Positions 45,800-54,814 of a DNA stretch of 64,000 bases are shown piece after piece; position 1 is the first letter of the stretch; each line of letters starts with the position of its first letter. Location of the stretch: the NCBI GenBank assembly GCA_017744315.1, contig JAGIBN010000001.1, positions 248,001 to 312,000 of the forward strand, given 5' to 3'. Under the pieces are notes generated by a model. It made no database searches, had not been told where the DNA came from, and saw only the letters and a program-made list of their open reading frames with translations. The position numbers were made by a program, and so were the translations under genes. Source of the DNA: Porphyrobacter sp. Lineage in GTDB: Bacteria > Pseudomonadota > Alphaproteobacteria > Sphingomonadales > Sphingomonadaceae.

Positions 45800-47080
45800 T
45801 TACTCGGCCGCCTGCGACAGGTGCCAGGCCGGCGGTTCTTCGCTTTCGCGCAGCCGCTCGCTTTCCTCGTACATGTAGTCACGCGTCATCGGGATGGCCG
45901 CGCGATCCTTCACGTAGATCATCTGCCAGTTGACCAACCGTCCATGGCGGAAGCTCTGCTCGGCACCGGCGAGGTAGAACTGCCACATGCGATAGAACAC
46001 CTCGTCATACATATCGACGATCTCGTCCTTGTGCATGACGGTGCGGTTGTACCACTCCTCCAGCGTGTGGCTGTAGTGGAAGCGCATCCCCTCCACGTCC
46101 ATGATCTGCCAGCCGGCCTTCTCGCTTTCCTTCACAAGTTCGGACAACGACGGGATATAGCCGCCCGGGAAGATGTACTTGCGCGTCCAGGCGTCAGTGA
46201 AGCCCGGAGGACCCGCGCGGCCGCAGCAGTGCGAGAACATCACCCCATCGGGCTTGAGCAGCCGGTGGGTATGCTCGAAAAACTGAGGATAGTGCGGAGT
46301 GCCGACGTGTTCGAGCAGACCGACCGAGCTGATCCGGTCGAATTCGCCCTGGACATCGCGATAGTCCATCAGCGCGAACTTCACCTTGTCCTCGACGCCG
46401 GCTTCCTTGGCGCGTTCCTGACAGAAGGCGATCTGGTCGGGCGCCAGCGCCACGCCGAGCACTTCGCAATCGTAGTGGCGGTTGAGATAGAGAGCGAGAC
46501 CGCCCCAGCCACAGCCGATGTCGAGCACCTTCATGCCCGGCTTGATGTTCATCTTGGCGGCGATGTGCGCCTTCTTGTCCAGCTGCGCTTTCTCGAGGCT
46601 GTTGTTGAGGTCGCGGTGATAGCCCATCGTGTACTGGCGGTCCTCGTCGAGGAACAGTTCGTACAGGCGGCGGGTGAGGTTGTAGGTGTGTTCGGCATTC
46701 TTGCGCGCTTTGCCGCGCAGATTGACGCTGTCGATCTTGGCCAGCGTCCGCTGTACCGCCTTACGGAACGGGCCCTTGGCGCCGAGGGTGGTGTGGCTCT
46801 TCACCTTGGCGTTCATCGCCACGTAGAGGACCATGTCGCGGATGTCGTAGGGCTCATCGACGACGAGCCAGCCCCACATGTAGGCTTCGCCAGCGCCGAC
46901 TGCGGGATAGCGAGCGATGTGGTTGGCGGCCTTCTTGGTGGTCAGCCTGATATGCATCGGGCTGCCGTGTTCCATTCCTTCCGGTCCGGGCCCGTATTCG
47001 TATACCTTGCCATCATAGTCCGTGATGACCAGTCGGCCCGTTTTGATGATCTTGGTAAGGAACTTATCCAACAGCCACAT
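45800..47080 (-). CDS. Cyclopropane-fatty-acyl-phospholipid synthase family methyltransferase
   Basis: GMKVLDIGCGWGGLALYLNRHYDCEVLGVALAPDQ; HIFPGGYIPSL-type IFPGGYIPS. Confidence 0.92.
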   Translation of the reverse strand: MWLLDKFLTKIIKTGRLVITDYDGKVYEYGPGPEGMEHGSPMHIRLTTKKAANHIARYPAVGAGEAYMWGWLVVDEPYDIRDMVLYVAMNAKVKSHTTLGAKGPFRKAVQRTLAKIDSVNLRGKARKNAEHTYNLTRRLYELFLDEDRQYTMGYHRDLNNSLEKAQLDKKAHIAAKMNIKPGMKVLDIGCGWGGLALYLNRHYDCEVLGVALAPDQIAFCQERAKEAGVEDKVKFALMDYRDVQGEFDRISSVGLLEHVGTPHYPQFFEHTHRLLKPDGVMFSHCCGRAGPPGFTDAWTRKYIFPGGYIPSLSELVKESEKAGWQIMDVEGMRFHYSHTLEEWYNRTVMHKDEIVDMYDEVFYRMWQFYLAGAEQSFRHGRLVNWQMIYVKDRAAIPMTRDYMYEESERLRESEEPPAWHLSQAAE

Positions 47081-47161
47081 TCTGCAGCACTCCCCTCAGT
47101 CCTTTTGAGCAGTAGAACCGCGGCTTTGCAGCCTGTCAATCGTGGGTTATCCTCTCTCCCC

Positions 47162-47599
47162 ATGGCCGAAGCGAAGACCAAGCCCACGCAAGTCCGCGTC
47201 TCGGACTTCATTGCCGCCGTCGAACCCGCGAGCAAACGCGAGGATGCGCCGGTGCTGGACGCGCTGTTCCGCAAGGTGACGGGCGTCGAACCCGAGATGT
47301 GGGGTCCGACCATCGTCGGCTACGGCGAGTACCACACCGTCTACGACAGCGGCCGCAAGGTTCGTTGCTGCCGGGCGGGCTTTTCGCCGCGCAAAGCCAA
47401 GCATTCGCTCTATCTGCTTCCCTGCGATGACGACGGGTCGAAGGCGGATTTCGAAGCCTTGCTCGCCCGGCTGGGTAAACATTCGCTGGGGCAGGGCGGC
47501 TGCCTTTACGTGAACAAAGTGGCGGACATCGATCTGGGCGTGCTCGAAGAGATGATTGCGCTTGCCTGGAAGAACTCGTTCGCGCGCTATCCGGACTGA
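47162..47599 (+). CDS. DUF1801-like protein
   Basis: MWGPTIVGYGEYHTVYDSGR...GFSPRKAKHSLYL. Confidence 0.8.
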   Translation: MAEAKTKPTQVRVSDFIAAVEPASKREDAPVLDALFRKVTGVEPEMWGPTIVGYGEYHTVYDSGRKVRCCRAGFSPRKAKHSLYLLPCDDDGSKADFEALLARLGKHSLGQGGCLYVNKVADIDLGVLEEMIALAWKNSFARYPD

Positions 47600-47713
47600 G
47601 AGATCGCACTAAAGATGTGCGAATCCAACATCTTGCCGACGATTTGAAAGAGCGTTCCTGCTCCTTTCAGATCACCTGTCTGTAGGAAAGTGGTTATTCC
47701 GCGAGCGGCTTGT

Positions 47714-48451
47714 CTAAACCCCCGCGTACCACTGGTAGCCCTTGTCTTCCCAGTAACCGCCGCCGCCCTGGCCGATGCCCTCCAGGGTATCGACCGCCTC
47801 GATCGCGGTCAGGTATTTAGCGTGCTTGTACCCAAGCTGTCGCTCGAGCCGCATTCGTAGCGGAGCGCCATTGGCGACCGGCAGCGGTTCTCCGTTCAGC
47901 TGGTGAGCGACGATGGTCTGCGGATGCATCGCATCGTTCAAGTCGCAGCTTTCGTAATACGGGGTCTCTCCGAAGCTGTCGGCGCAGCGGAAGACGATGT
48001 AGCGCGCTTCCGGCTTGACCCCGGCCTGTTCGAGAATGGCCGAGAGCTGAGGTCCGGTCCACTGGCCGATGGCGCTCCAGCCTTCGACACAGTCGTGACG
48101 GGTGATCTGCGTGCGTTGGGGCAGGGCGCGGACATCGTCGAGCGAGAGACTGAGCGGCCGTTCGACCAACCCGCCTACATTCAGGCGCCAGTCGGCGAAC
48201 CCGGCCGCGAGATGAGCGCGGTAATCGTCACTGTCGACTTCGGTATTGCCGTTGCCGCGGAACGAGGGGGAAATATCGGCGAGCGTGTATTCCCGCGCCA
48301 GCGCCTGTCCACCGCCAAGCATCCGCTGCGCGCCTTTGTGCAGCTTCTCGGCGCTGTCGACGAGGCCGCTGAAGGTCTCGCTCTTGCTGATCTTGGTACA
48401 GCCCGCGGTGATGAACGCAGCGAGGCCGACAAGGACGTTACGCCGTTCCAT
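47714..48451 (-). CDS. Molybdopterin-dependent oxidoreductase (sulfite oxidase-like fold)
   Basis: RLNVGGLVERPLSLSLDDVRALPQRTQITRHDCVEGWSAIGQWTG. Confidence 0.85.
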   Translation of the reverse strand: MERRNVLVGLAAFITAGCTKISKSETFSGLVDSAEKLHKGAQRMLGGGQALAREYTLADISPSFRGNGNTEVDSDDYRAHLAAGFADWRLNVGGLVERPLSLSLDDVRALPQRTQITRHDCVEGWSAIGQWTGPQLSAILEQAGVKPEARYIVFRCADSFGETPYYESCDLNDAMHPQTIVAHQLNGEPLPVANGAPLRMRLERQLGYKHAKYLTAIEAVDTLEGIGQGGGGYWEDKGYQWYAGV

Positions 48452-49124
48452 CGGCGGTCCCTCCGGTGATCATCTCGCCCACGTTTTTCAGGGGCTTGTT
48501 GAGCAGAACCAGTATCACATGCACGATGAAGAATCCGAACAGTGTCCAGGCGATGATGAAGTGGATCGAACGCGCGCTTTGTCGCCCGCCGAAGATCTCG
48601 CTGAGGAACGACCATGCTGCGTCCATGCCGGGGCTCATCGCCATGCCCGTCAGGATCATTAGCGGCAGCAGGATGAACACGACCAATCCGTAAGCCAGCT
48701 TCTGCAGGAAATTGTACTTCGCGCCGGCGTGGTCGAACTTGAGCCGGAGGTGGGCCCGCACATCGGCCCAGATCGCGCTCGGGCGCCAGTCCTTGCGCCG
48801 GGTCACGATGTCGCGCCGGAAATGGCCGTTGAGCATGCCGACGATCAGGAACAGCAGCAGCGAGACCGAGAAGATCCACGCGAACAGCACGTGCCAGTCG
48901 CGAGCGACGGCAAGGCTGTAGTAATCCGGGATCGTAGCCCAGCCGGGGAATTTCGGCGGGTGCAGCCAGGCATCCTTGGGCGAGAAGCCCCATTCGCCCC
49001 AGTATAGGTGGCGGTGGGCGTTCGAGATGTTGAGCCCGGACATGAACAGCACCGCGAGGCTGAGCGCGTTGATCCAGTGCCAGATGCGGGTGCTGAGCTG
49101 ATGCCGCTTTCTTGGGCGTGTCAT
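48438..49124 (-). CDS. Cytochrome b/b6-type (cytochrome b561-like) membrane protein
   Basis: HQLSTRIWHWINALSLAVLFMSGLNISNAHRHLYWG; RSIHFIIAWTLFGFFIVHVILVLL. Confidence 0.88.
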   Translation of the reverse strand: MTRPRKRHQLSTRIWHWINALSLAVLFMSGLNISNAHRHLYWGEWGFSPKDAWLHPPKFPGWATIPDYYSLAVARDWHVLFAWIFSVSLLLFLIVGMLNGHFRRDIVTRRKDWRPSAIWADVRAHLRLKFDHAGAKYNFLQKLAYGLVVFILLPLMILTGMAMSPGMDAAWSFLSEIFGGRQSARSIHFIIAWTLFGFFIVHVILVLLNKPLKNVGEMITGGTADGTA

Positions 49125-49885
49125 CGGGCAGAATCCTCCTTTCCGGCCAGATACATCACGTCGCGCGGTTGGGCGAGGAGGTGTTGGCCGGAATCGACGA
49201 ACAGCGTTTGCCCGCTCTGAAGGGGGCCCGTGGCGAGAAAGAAAGTGGCCTCCGCCACCTCGCCTGCGCCGGTACGACGGCCGAGCAGGTTGAGGCGGTG
49301 CGTCACCTCAGCTTGCCCCTCCGACTGTTCGTGGCTGGCGAGGATGGCGCCCGGAGCTAGGCCGTAGATCCGGTCGGCGGGATCGGCTGCCATGGAGAGC
49401 ATCGGAACCGTCGCGGCGAGGGCGTGCTTGCTCAGGGTGTAGCTGAAGAAGTCCGGGTTGGGATTGGCGAGCTTCTGATCGGTCAACTGGATTACCCGGC
49501 GCCCCCCTTCCGAGCGGGCCTGGCGCAAGTAGGCCTGGCTCATCATCGCGGGGGTGACGGCGTTGACCTGCATCGCTTCCCAACTGATCCCGACGTCGAG
49601 CGCCGTGGCATCGTCGGGCCGGAATACCGAGGCGGAGTTCACCAGCGCCCGCCAGTCCTCCAGGCGGCCGGCGAGATCCTCGATCATGGCGAGGGCCGCG
49701 TCTCCGTCGGCGAGATTGCAGCGGACGACTTCGGCGCTGGGCAGTTCATCGGCGAGAGCCTGTGCCTCGGCGTAGGACCGGCAGCAGTGGATCACGACGT
49801 GCCACCCGGCATCCCCGAAGCGACGCGAAATGGCGGCCCCGATGCGCCGGGCGCCGCCGGTTACGAGAACTGCGGGGCGGCTCAA
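49121..49885 (-). CDS. SDR family oxidoreductase (pteridine-reductase-like)
   Basis: AVLVTGGARRIGAAISRRFGDAGWHVVIHC; YTLSKHAL. Confidence 0.85.
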   Translation of the reverse strand: MSRPAVLVTGGARRIGAAISRRFGDAGWHVVIHCCRSYAEAQALADELPSAEVVRCNLADGDAALAMIEDLAGRLEDWRALVNSASVFRPDDATALDVGISWEAMQVNAVTPAMMSQAYLRQARSEGGRRVIQLTDQKLANPNPDFFSYTLSKHALAATVPMLSMAADPADRIYGLAPGAILASHEQSEGQAEVTHRLNLLGRRTGAGEVAEATFFLATGPLQSGQTLFVDSGQHLLAQPRDVMYLAGKEDSAR

Positions 49886-49905
49886 CGGGCAGGCCTAGGG
49901 GCAGA

Positions 49906-50071
49906 GGGGGTGACGGGGTGACACTGTTGTGGCGTTTGTTGAAACCCGAAAAGTGTCACCTTGGAGCGGGTATCGGATATACGCCGTAAATCGCTGTTTT
50001 TATAACAAAAAGAATCCGTCCGAAATCGCATCCGAGCAATCAAGCACATTGCGTGTGAGTAGGAAAGTGTT
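49906..50071 (-). repeat. Non-coding segment bounded by motifs shared with the 39471-40707 locus
   Basis: gggggtgacggggtgacac (49906-49924) is the reverse complement of 40689-40707; gtaggaaagtgtt (50059-50071) is the reverse complement of 39471-39483. Confidence 0.5.
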
Positions 50072-50101
50072 CCGTCAAATGCTCGCCATAAATCCTCACC
50101 G

Positions 50102-50506
50102 TCACCCCACGCCTTCGAACGAAGCGATGATCGGGCACGGCCCGTCACCCCCTCCGGCGCACTCCTTGGCCAGCTTCGACAGCGACTGCCGCGCTGCCTG
50201 CAATCGGGCGATCTGTTCGTCGAGCGCGCCTATGCGAACGCGGGCCATCTCCCTGGCGCGAGGACGATCGTCGCTGGCATCCAGCAGCAGCAGTTCCCCG
50301 ATCTCCTCCAGCGTGAACCCGGCATCCTGGGCAGAGCGGATGAAGCGCAAGCGCCGGGCCTCGTCCGGACCGTAGTGACGGATGCCTCCCGCGCCGGTCT
50401 TCTGCGGTCGGGGGTCATCCAACAGCCCGCGGCGCTGGTAATAGCGCACCGTTTCCACGCCGACCCCGGCACTGCGCGCCAGTTCGGAAATGCTCATCGC
50501 CGACAT
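50102..50506 (-). CDS. MerR family regulator
   Basis: SISELARSAGVGVETVRYYQRRGLLDDPRP; C-terminal ECAGGGDGPCPIIASF. Confidence 0.92.
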   Translation of the reverse strand: MSAMSISELARSAGVGVETVRYYQRRGLLDDPRPQKTGAGGIRHYGPDEARRLRFIRSAQDAGFTLEEIGELLLLDASDDRPRAREMARVRIGALDEQIARLQAARQSLSKLAKECAGGGDGPCPIIASFEGVG

Positions 50507-50508
50507 GC

Positions 50509-50540
50509 TTGACTCCGTACTATGGTACGGGAGTTATATA
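50509..50540 (+). promoter_or_regulatory. MerR-type promoter/operator
   Basis: TTGACT (50509) - 19 bp - TTATAT (50534), spacer carries dyad actccgtac-tat-ggtacgggagt. Confidence 0.75.
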
Positions 50541-50550
50541 GGCGGTCATC

Positions 50551-51330
50551 ATGACCGAACAAACCCGAATCGTCGGCTCCGAAACCGCCATCGGCGGCAA
50601 GACAGCCACTCTCTATCGCATGGTGATGCCAAGCCACGTCTGCCCTTACGGGCTCAAGGCGAAGCACCTGCTCGAACAGAAGGGCTACGCGGTCGATGAC
50701 CGCTGGCTCACCACGCGCGATGAGACCGACCGCTTCAAGGCCCTGCATGGGGTCCAGACGACCCCGCAGACCTTTATCGATGGCGAGCGTGTGGGCGGTT
50801 ACGACGACTTGCGCCGGTTCTTCGGCCTCAAGGTCGCGGACCCGAACGCGACGTCCTACACCCCGGTGCTCGCGGTATTTGCCGCGACTGGCGCGCTGGC
50901 GCTGGCGGTAAGCCAGGCGGTCTACGGGACCCCGCTGACAGTCCGAACGATCGAATGGTTCGTCGCCTTCTCGATGGTCATCCTGGGGATGCTCAAGCTG
51001 CAGGACGTCGAGCGGTTCTCGACCATGTTTTTGAACTACGACCTGCTGGCCAAGCGCTGGGTGCCCTATGGCCGTGTCTATCCCTTCGCCGAGTTCGGTG
51101 CCGGTGTGCTGATGGCGGCTGGCGTGCTCAACTGGCTGTCGATCCCGGTGGCGTTGTTCATCGGCACGGTCGGCGGCATCTCGGTGTTCTACGCCGTCTA
51201 CGTCCAGAAGCGCGAGCTCAAGTGCGCCTGCGTCGGCGGGTCGAGCCGCGTGCCGCTCGGCTTTCTGTCCCTTACCGAAAACGTGTTCATGGTGGCGATG
51301 GCCCTGTGGATGCTCTTCTCCCATGCTTGA
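50551..51330 (+). CDS. Glutaredoxin-MauE/DoxX-like membrane fusion protein
   Basis: MPSHVCPYGLKAKHLLEQKGYAVDDRWL...TPQTFIDGERVGGYDDLRRFF followed by multiple TM segments and KCACVGGSSRVPLGFLSL. Confidence 0.85.
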   Translation: MTEQTRIVGSETAIGGKTATLYRMVMPSHVCPYGLKAKHLLEQKGYAVDDRWLTTRDETDRFKALHGVQTTPQTFIDGERVGGYDDLRRFFGLKVADPNATSYTPVLAVFAATGALALAVSQAVYGTPLTVRTIEWFVAFSMVILGMLKLQDVERFSTMFLNYDLLAKRWVPYGRVYPFAEFGAGVLMAAGVLNWLSIPVALFIGTVGGISVFYAVYVQKRELKCACVGGSSRVPLGFLSLTENVFMVAMALWMLFSHA

Positions 51331-51340
51331 AGGATCGAAG

Positions 51341-52681
51341 ATGAAGTCCCTGTTGGTACTGGCCGCGAGCGCGCTTTCCACCGGCCTCGCGGCCCCGGCT
51401 TTCGCGCAGGATCACTCCGGCCATGGCGACCATACGCCGGCCCCGGAGCCTGCCGAGCCGGTCGATCACTCGCAGATGGACCATGGCCAGATGGATCATT
51501 CGCAAATGGATCATGGCGCGATGGCTCACGTTGAGCACTCCGCGCCAGCCGGTCCCGTCGAGGGTTCGGGCACTTCGCGTCTGCCGCAGGCCGAGGGCAT
51601 GATGCCCGGCCTGCATTTCAACATCGGCGACGGCTGGATGGGCATGGCGCACGGCTATCTGTGGGGCGTCTACACCGACCAGACCGGCCCTCGGGGTGAC
51701 GACAAGCTCTACGTCCAGTCGATGGCCATGCTCATGGCGGAGAAGCAGTTCGACGGCGCGCGCCTGCAATTCCGCTCGATGATGAGCGCCGAACCGCTAA
51801 TGAGCAATCGCGGCTATCCCAACCTCTTCGCTACCGGCGAGACCGCAAACGGAGAGCCGCTCGTCGACCGCCAGCATCCGCACGATCTTTTCATGGAGTT
51901 GGCTGTCCGAGCCGACGTCGATATCGCCGACGGCACAACGGCCTTCGTCTATGGAGGCCCGGTCGGCGAGCCGGCGATCGGCCCGGCCGCGTTCATGCAT
52001 CGCGCCTCTGCCAAGCTGAACCCCGAGGCGCCGATCACGCACCACTGGTTCGATTCCACGCACATCACTTACGGTGTCGTGACCGCGGGCGTCGCGAGCA
52101 AGGTGTGGCAGATCGAAGCCTCTGCGTTCCGCGGCGAGGAGCCCGACGAAGACCGCTGGGACATCGAGACCCCGCGCCTCGACAGCTGGAGCGTCCGCGC
52201 CACGCTGACGCCTTCGCCGAACTGGGCAATGCAGGTGAGCCACGCCCGTCTCGACCAGCCAGAGGCGATGCACCCGGGCCAGGACGAGGCGCGCACCACT
52301 GCCAGCGTGAACTACAACTCCGGTAACGGGCTTGCGGCGATGGTGGCCTTCTCGGCCAAGAACCGCATGCCGGGCGATACGCTCAACGCCTGGTTGGCCG
52401 AGGCGAACTGGGACATCACCAAGCACCACACCGTGTTCGGCCGGATCGAGAATGTCGAGAACGACGAACTCTTCCCCGACCACGACGATCCGCTGCACGA
52501 CCAGATGTTCCGCGTGACCAAGTTCCAGGCAGGCTATGCCTACACCCTGCCGCTGGGTCCGTTCGGCCTCTCGCTGGGCGGCACCGTGGCGACGTTCCTG
52601 AAACCGCAGGTGCTGGACGCGGTCTATGGCGACAATCCGATGGGCTACACCGTGTTCGCCAAGCTGAATTTGGGACGTTGA
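51341..52681 (+). CDS. Putative metal-associated outer membrane protein with His/Met-rich N-terminus
   Basis: Signal peptide; DHSQMDHGQMDHSQMDHGAMAH; beta-strand-rich remainder. Confidence 0.75.
   Translation: MKSLLVLAASALSTGLAAPAFAQDHSGHGDHTPAPEPAEPVDHSQMDHGQMDHSQMDHGAMAHVEHSAPAGPVEGSGTSRLPQAEGMMPGLHFNIGDGWMGMAHGYLWGVYTDQTGPRGDDKLYVQSMAMLMAEKQFDGARLQFRSMMSAEPLMSNRGYPNLFATGETANGEPLVDRQHPHDLFMELAVRADVDIADGTTAFVYGGPVGEPAIGPAAFMHRASAKLNPEAPITHHWFDSTHITYGVVTAGVASKVWQIEASAFRGEEPDEDRWDIETPRLDSWSVRATLTPSPNWAMQVSHARLDQPEAMHPGQDEARTTASVNYNSGNGLAAMVAFSAKNRMPGDTLNAWLAEANWDITKHHTVFGRIENVENDELFPDHDDPLHDQMFRVTKFQAGYAYTLPLGPFGLSLGGTVATFLKPQVLDAVYGDNPMGYTVFAKLNLGR
51463..51529 (+). repeat. 15-bp-period degenerate tandem repeat encoding MDH(S/G)Q units
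   Basis: atggaccatggccag/atggatcattcgcaa/atggatcatggcgcg. Confidence 0.8.
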
Positions 52682-52802
52682 TTTTCGTGCTCCGGAGAAG
52701 CTAGAGGTAGGCCACCGGGGCAAAGCAACCTCCCGGTCAGGCCTTGCGCCCAAGCGTTGCCTTCTATCCCCGCTTCGGCGGGCCAGGAGGTATTGGACGG
52801 AA

Positions 52803-54119
52803 ATGGCCGGCACTGATTTGCACCACCCCACATTCTCGGAACTGACGCGCGTCTCGGCGCGGATCGGGTTCCTCAGCTTCGGCGGACCCGCCGGGCAGAT
52901 CGCGCTCATGCACCGTGAGCTGGTCGACGAGCGGCGCTGGGTGGAAGAGGACGATTATCTGCAGGCGCTGAACCTGTGCCACCTGTTGCCGGGCCCGGAG
53001 GCACAGCAGCTGGCGACATGGATCGGCTGGAAGCTGCACGGCTGGAAGGGCGGGGTGGTCGCGGGCGCGTTGTTCGTGATTCCTGGCGCGCTGGTCATGC
53101 TGGCGTTGTCGATCCTTTACGCCTTTGCTGCCGATCTCGACTGGTTTGCGGCGCTGTTCCTCGGGATCAAGGCGGCGGTGCTGGCGATCATTGTCCAGGC
53201 TCTGCTGAGGATCGCGGGAAGGGCGCTCAAGACCCCGATCCAGAAGGGCATGGCCGTCGCTGCCTTTGCGGCGCTGTTCCTGTTCAATGCGCCATTCCCG
53301 CTGGTGGTGCTGGCGGCCTTGGCGCTTGGCGCGTGGATCGGGGCGAAGCGGCCGGACTTGCTGGCGCTCAAGTCTGGGGGACCTGCGGGTGAAGGCCATC
53401 CGCGCCCCTGGCGGGCGAGCCTGATCGCGGTGCTCGCCTGGTGTGCAATCTGGGCCGCGCCGATGGTTCTGGTGCTGGTGTTCCTCGGCCGCGACCATGT
53501 GCTGTGGGACATCGGGGTGTTCTTCTCCCAGCTCGCCGTGGTCACGTTCGGCGGCGCCTATGCGGTGCTCGCTTATATGGCGCAGGAGGCGGTGAACGGC
53601 TTTGGCTGGCTCAGCGCGGGCGAGATGGCCGACGGGCTTGGCCTTGCCGAGACCACGCCCGGTCCGCTGATCATGGTCACCCAGTTCGTCGGCTACCTCG
53701 CCGCCTTCCGCGTTCCTGAGCCGTTCAGCCCGCTGTTGGCAGGTGTGCTGGGAGCGGTGCTGACCACCTGGGTCACCTTCGCGCCCTGCTTCCTGTGGAT
53801 CTTCGCCTTCGCGCCGTGGATGGATCGGCTGCAGCGCCAGCCGGCGTTGAAGGGCGGGCTGGCGGGTGTCACCGCTGCAGTCGTGGGCGTCATCGCCAAC
53901 CTGGCGCTGTGGTTCGCTCTGCACGTGCTGTTTGCCGTGGTGGATGCCGTGCCCGTCGGCCCCATGGTGCTTCAGGTGCCCGAGTGGTCGACTTTTGACT
54001 GGCGCGCGGCGCTGATCGCGACAGTGGCGGCGGTGCTGATCTTCCGCATGAACTGGGGCATCATCCGCACGCTCGGCGTGGCGGCGGCGATGGGACTGGC
54101 GCTGGGGAGCCTGGCCTAA
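52803..54119 (+). CDS. chrA: Chromate efflux transporter
   Basis: LTRVSARIGFLSFGGPAGQIALMHRELVDERRWV...FGGAYAVLAYMAQEAV; duplicated ChrA domains. Confidence 0.93.
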   Translation: MAGTDLHHPTFSELTRVSARIGFLSFGGPAGQIALMHRELVDERRWVEEDDYLQALNLCHLLPGPEAQQLATWIGWKLHGWKGGVVAGALFVIPGALVMLALSILYAFAADLDWFAALFLGIKAAVLAIIVQALLRIAGRALKTPIQKGMAVAAFAALFLFNAPFPLVVLAALALGAWIGAKRPDLLALKSGGPAGEGHPRPWRASLIAVLAWCAIWAAPMVLVLVFLGRDHVLWDIGVFFSQLAVVTFGGAYAVLAYMAQEAVNGFGWLSAGEMADGLGLAETTPGPLIMVTQFVGYLAAFRVPEPFSPLLAGVLGAVLTTWVTFAPCFLWIFAFAPWMDRLQRQPALKGGLAGVTAAVVGVIANLALWFALHVLFAVVDAVPVGPMVLQVPEWSTFDWRAALIATVAAVLIFRMNWGIIRTLGVAAAMGLALGSLA

Positions 54120-54814
54120 CCCGCCCGTTCCTCCGGCACCACGTTGTACCGCCGCACTTCCTCCTGGCTCAGGCAATAGCGCGTGCTGGGGTTGTCGGCG
54201 GTCTTCACCGCTTGCTGGCGGTACATGATCTCGGTCAGCAACTTGCGGCTGACGCCCATGCGGATGAGGAAGTCGTTATCCTCGCTCGCCAGCAAGGCGC
54301 TTTGCTGTTCGATGTCGGCGATAAGGCGGACGGTTTCCGCGGTGCCTTCCTCGGCGGCGAGATAGATCGCCTCGCGGTCGCCCGTGTGGGTGAACATGTG
54401 GACCATGAAGAAGCCGCCATCGTCCACGAACCGGCGGTCGCCGCCCATGAACAGGAAGTTGCAGGCGGAAAAGCAGGTCCAGCCCGCGGGTATGCGCGTG
54501 ATCATGCCGGGGAACGAGCGGATGATTTTGCCGGCCTCGTTCCCTGCACGGGCGTCACCGCCGCGCGAGCGCATCCAGATCTCGGCCAGTCGATCGTCCT
54601 TGTCGATCGCCGCCTTGAGCCGTTCGGGCAGGGTGGAATCGATGATCCCTTCGGCGACGAGGACATGCGTGCCGTCGACGACCTTGGGTGTCAGGACCAT
54701 GGCCTTGGCCGGGCCCCAGTCGGGCTCGGCAGGGCAGGTGGGGTTGTTCGGGTCGGTCGCCCCCGCCAGCACGGCCAATGCCGCTAGGGCAGCAGCAGAG
54801 CGAAGCAGGCGCAT
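54116..54814 (-). CDS. Secreted ClpP/crotonase-fold-like hypothetical protein
   Basis: MRLLRSAAALAALAVLAGATD; IWMRSRGGDARAGNEAGKIIRS...CFSACNFLFMGGDRR. Confidence 0.6.
   Translation of the reverse strand: MRLLRSAAALAALAVLAGATDPNNPTCPAEPDWGPAKAMVLTPKVVDGTHVLVAEGIIDSTLPERLKAAIDKDDRLAEIWMRSRGGDARAGNEAGKIIRSFPGMITRIPAGWTCFSACNFLFMGGDRRFVDDGGFFMVHMFTHTGDREAIYLAAEEGTAETVRLIADIEQQSALLASEDNDFLIRMGVSRKLLTEIMYRQQAVKTADNPSTRYCLSQEEVRRYNVVPEERAG

Noticed and set aside
52803-54814. 4-bp convergent overlap of chrA and the next gene as a regulatory overlap
   Set aside because: Short stop-codon overlaps of convergent genes are common in compact genomes.
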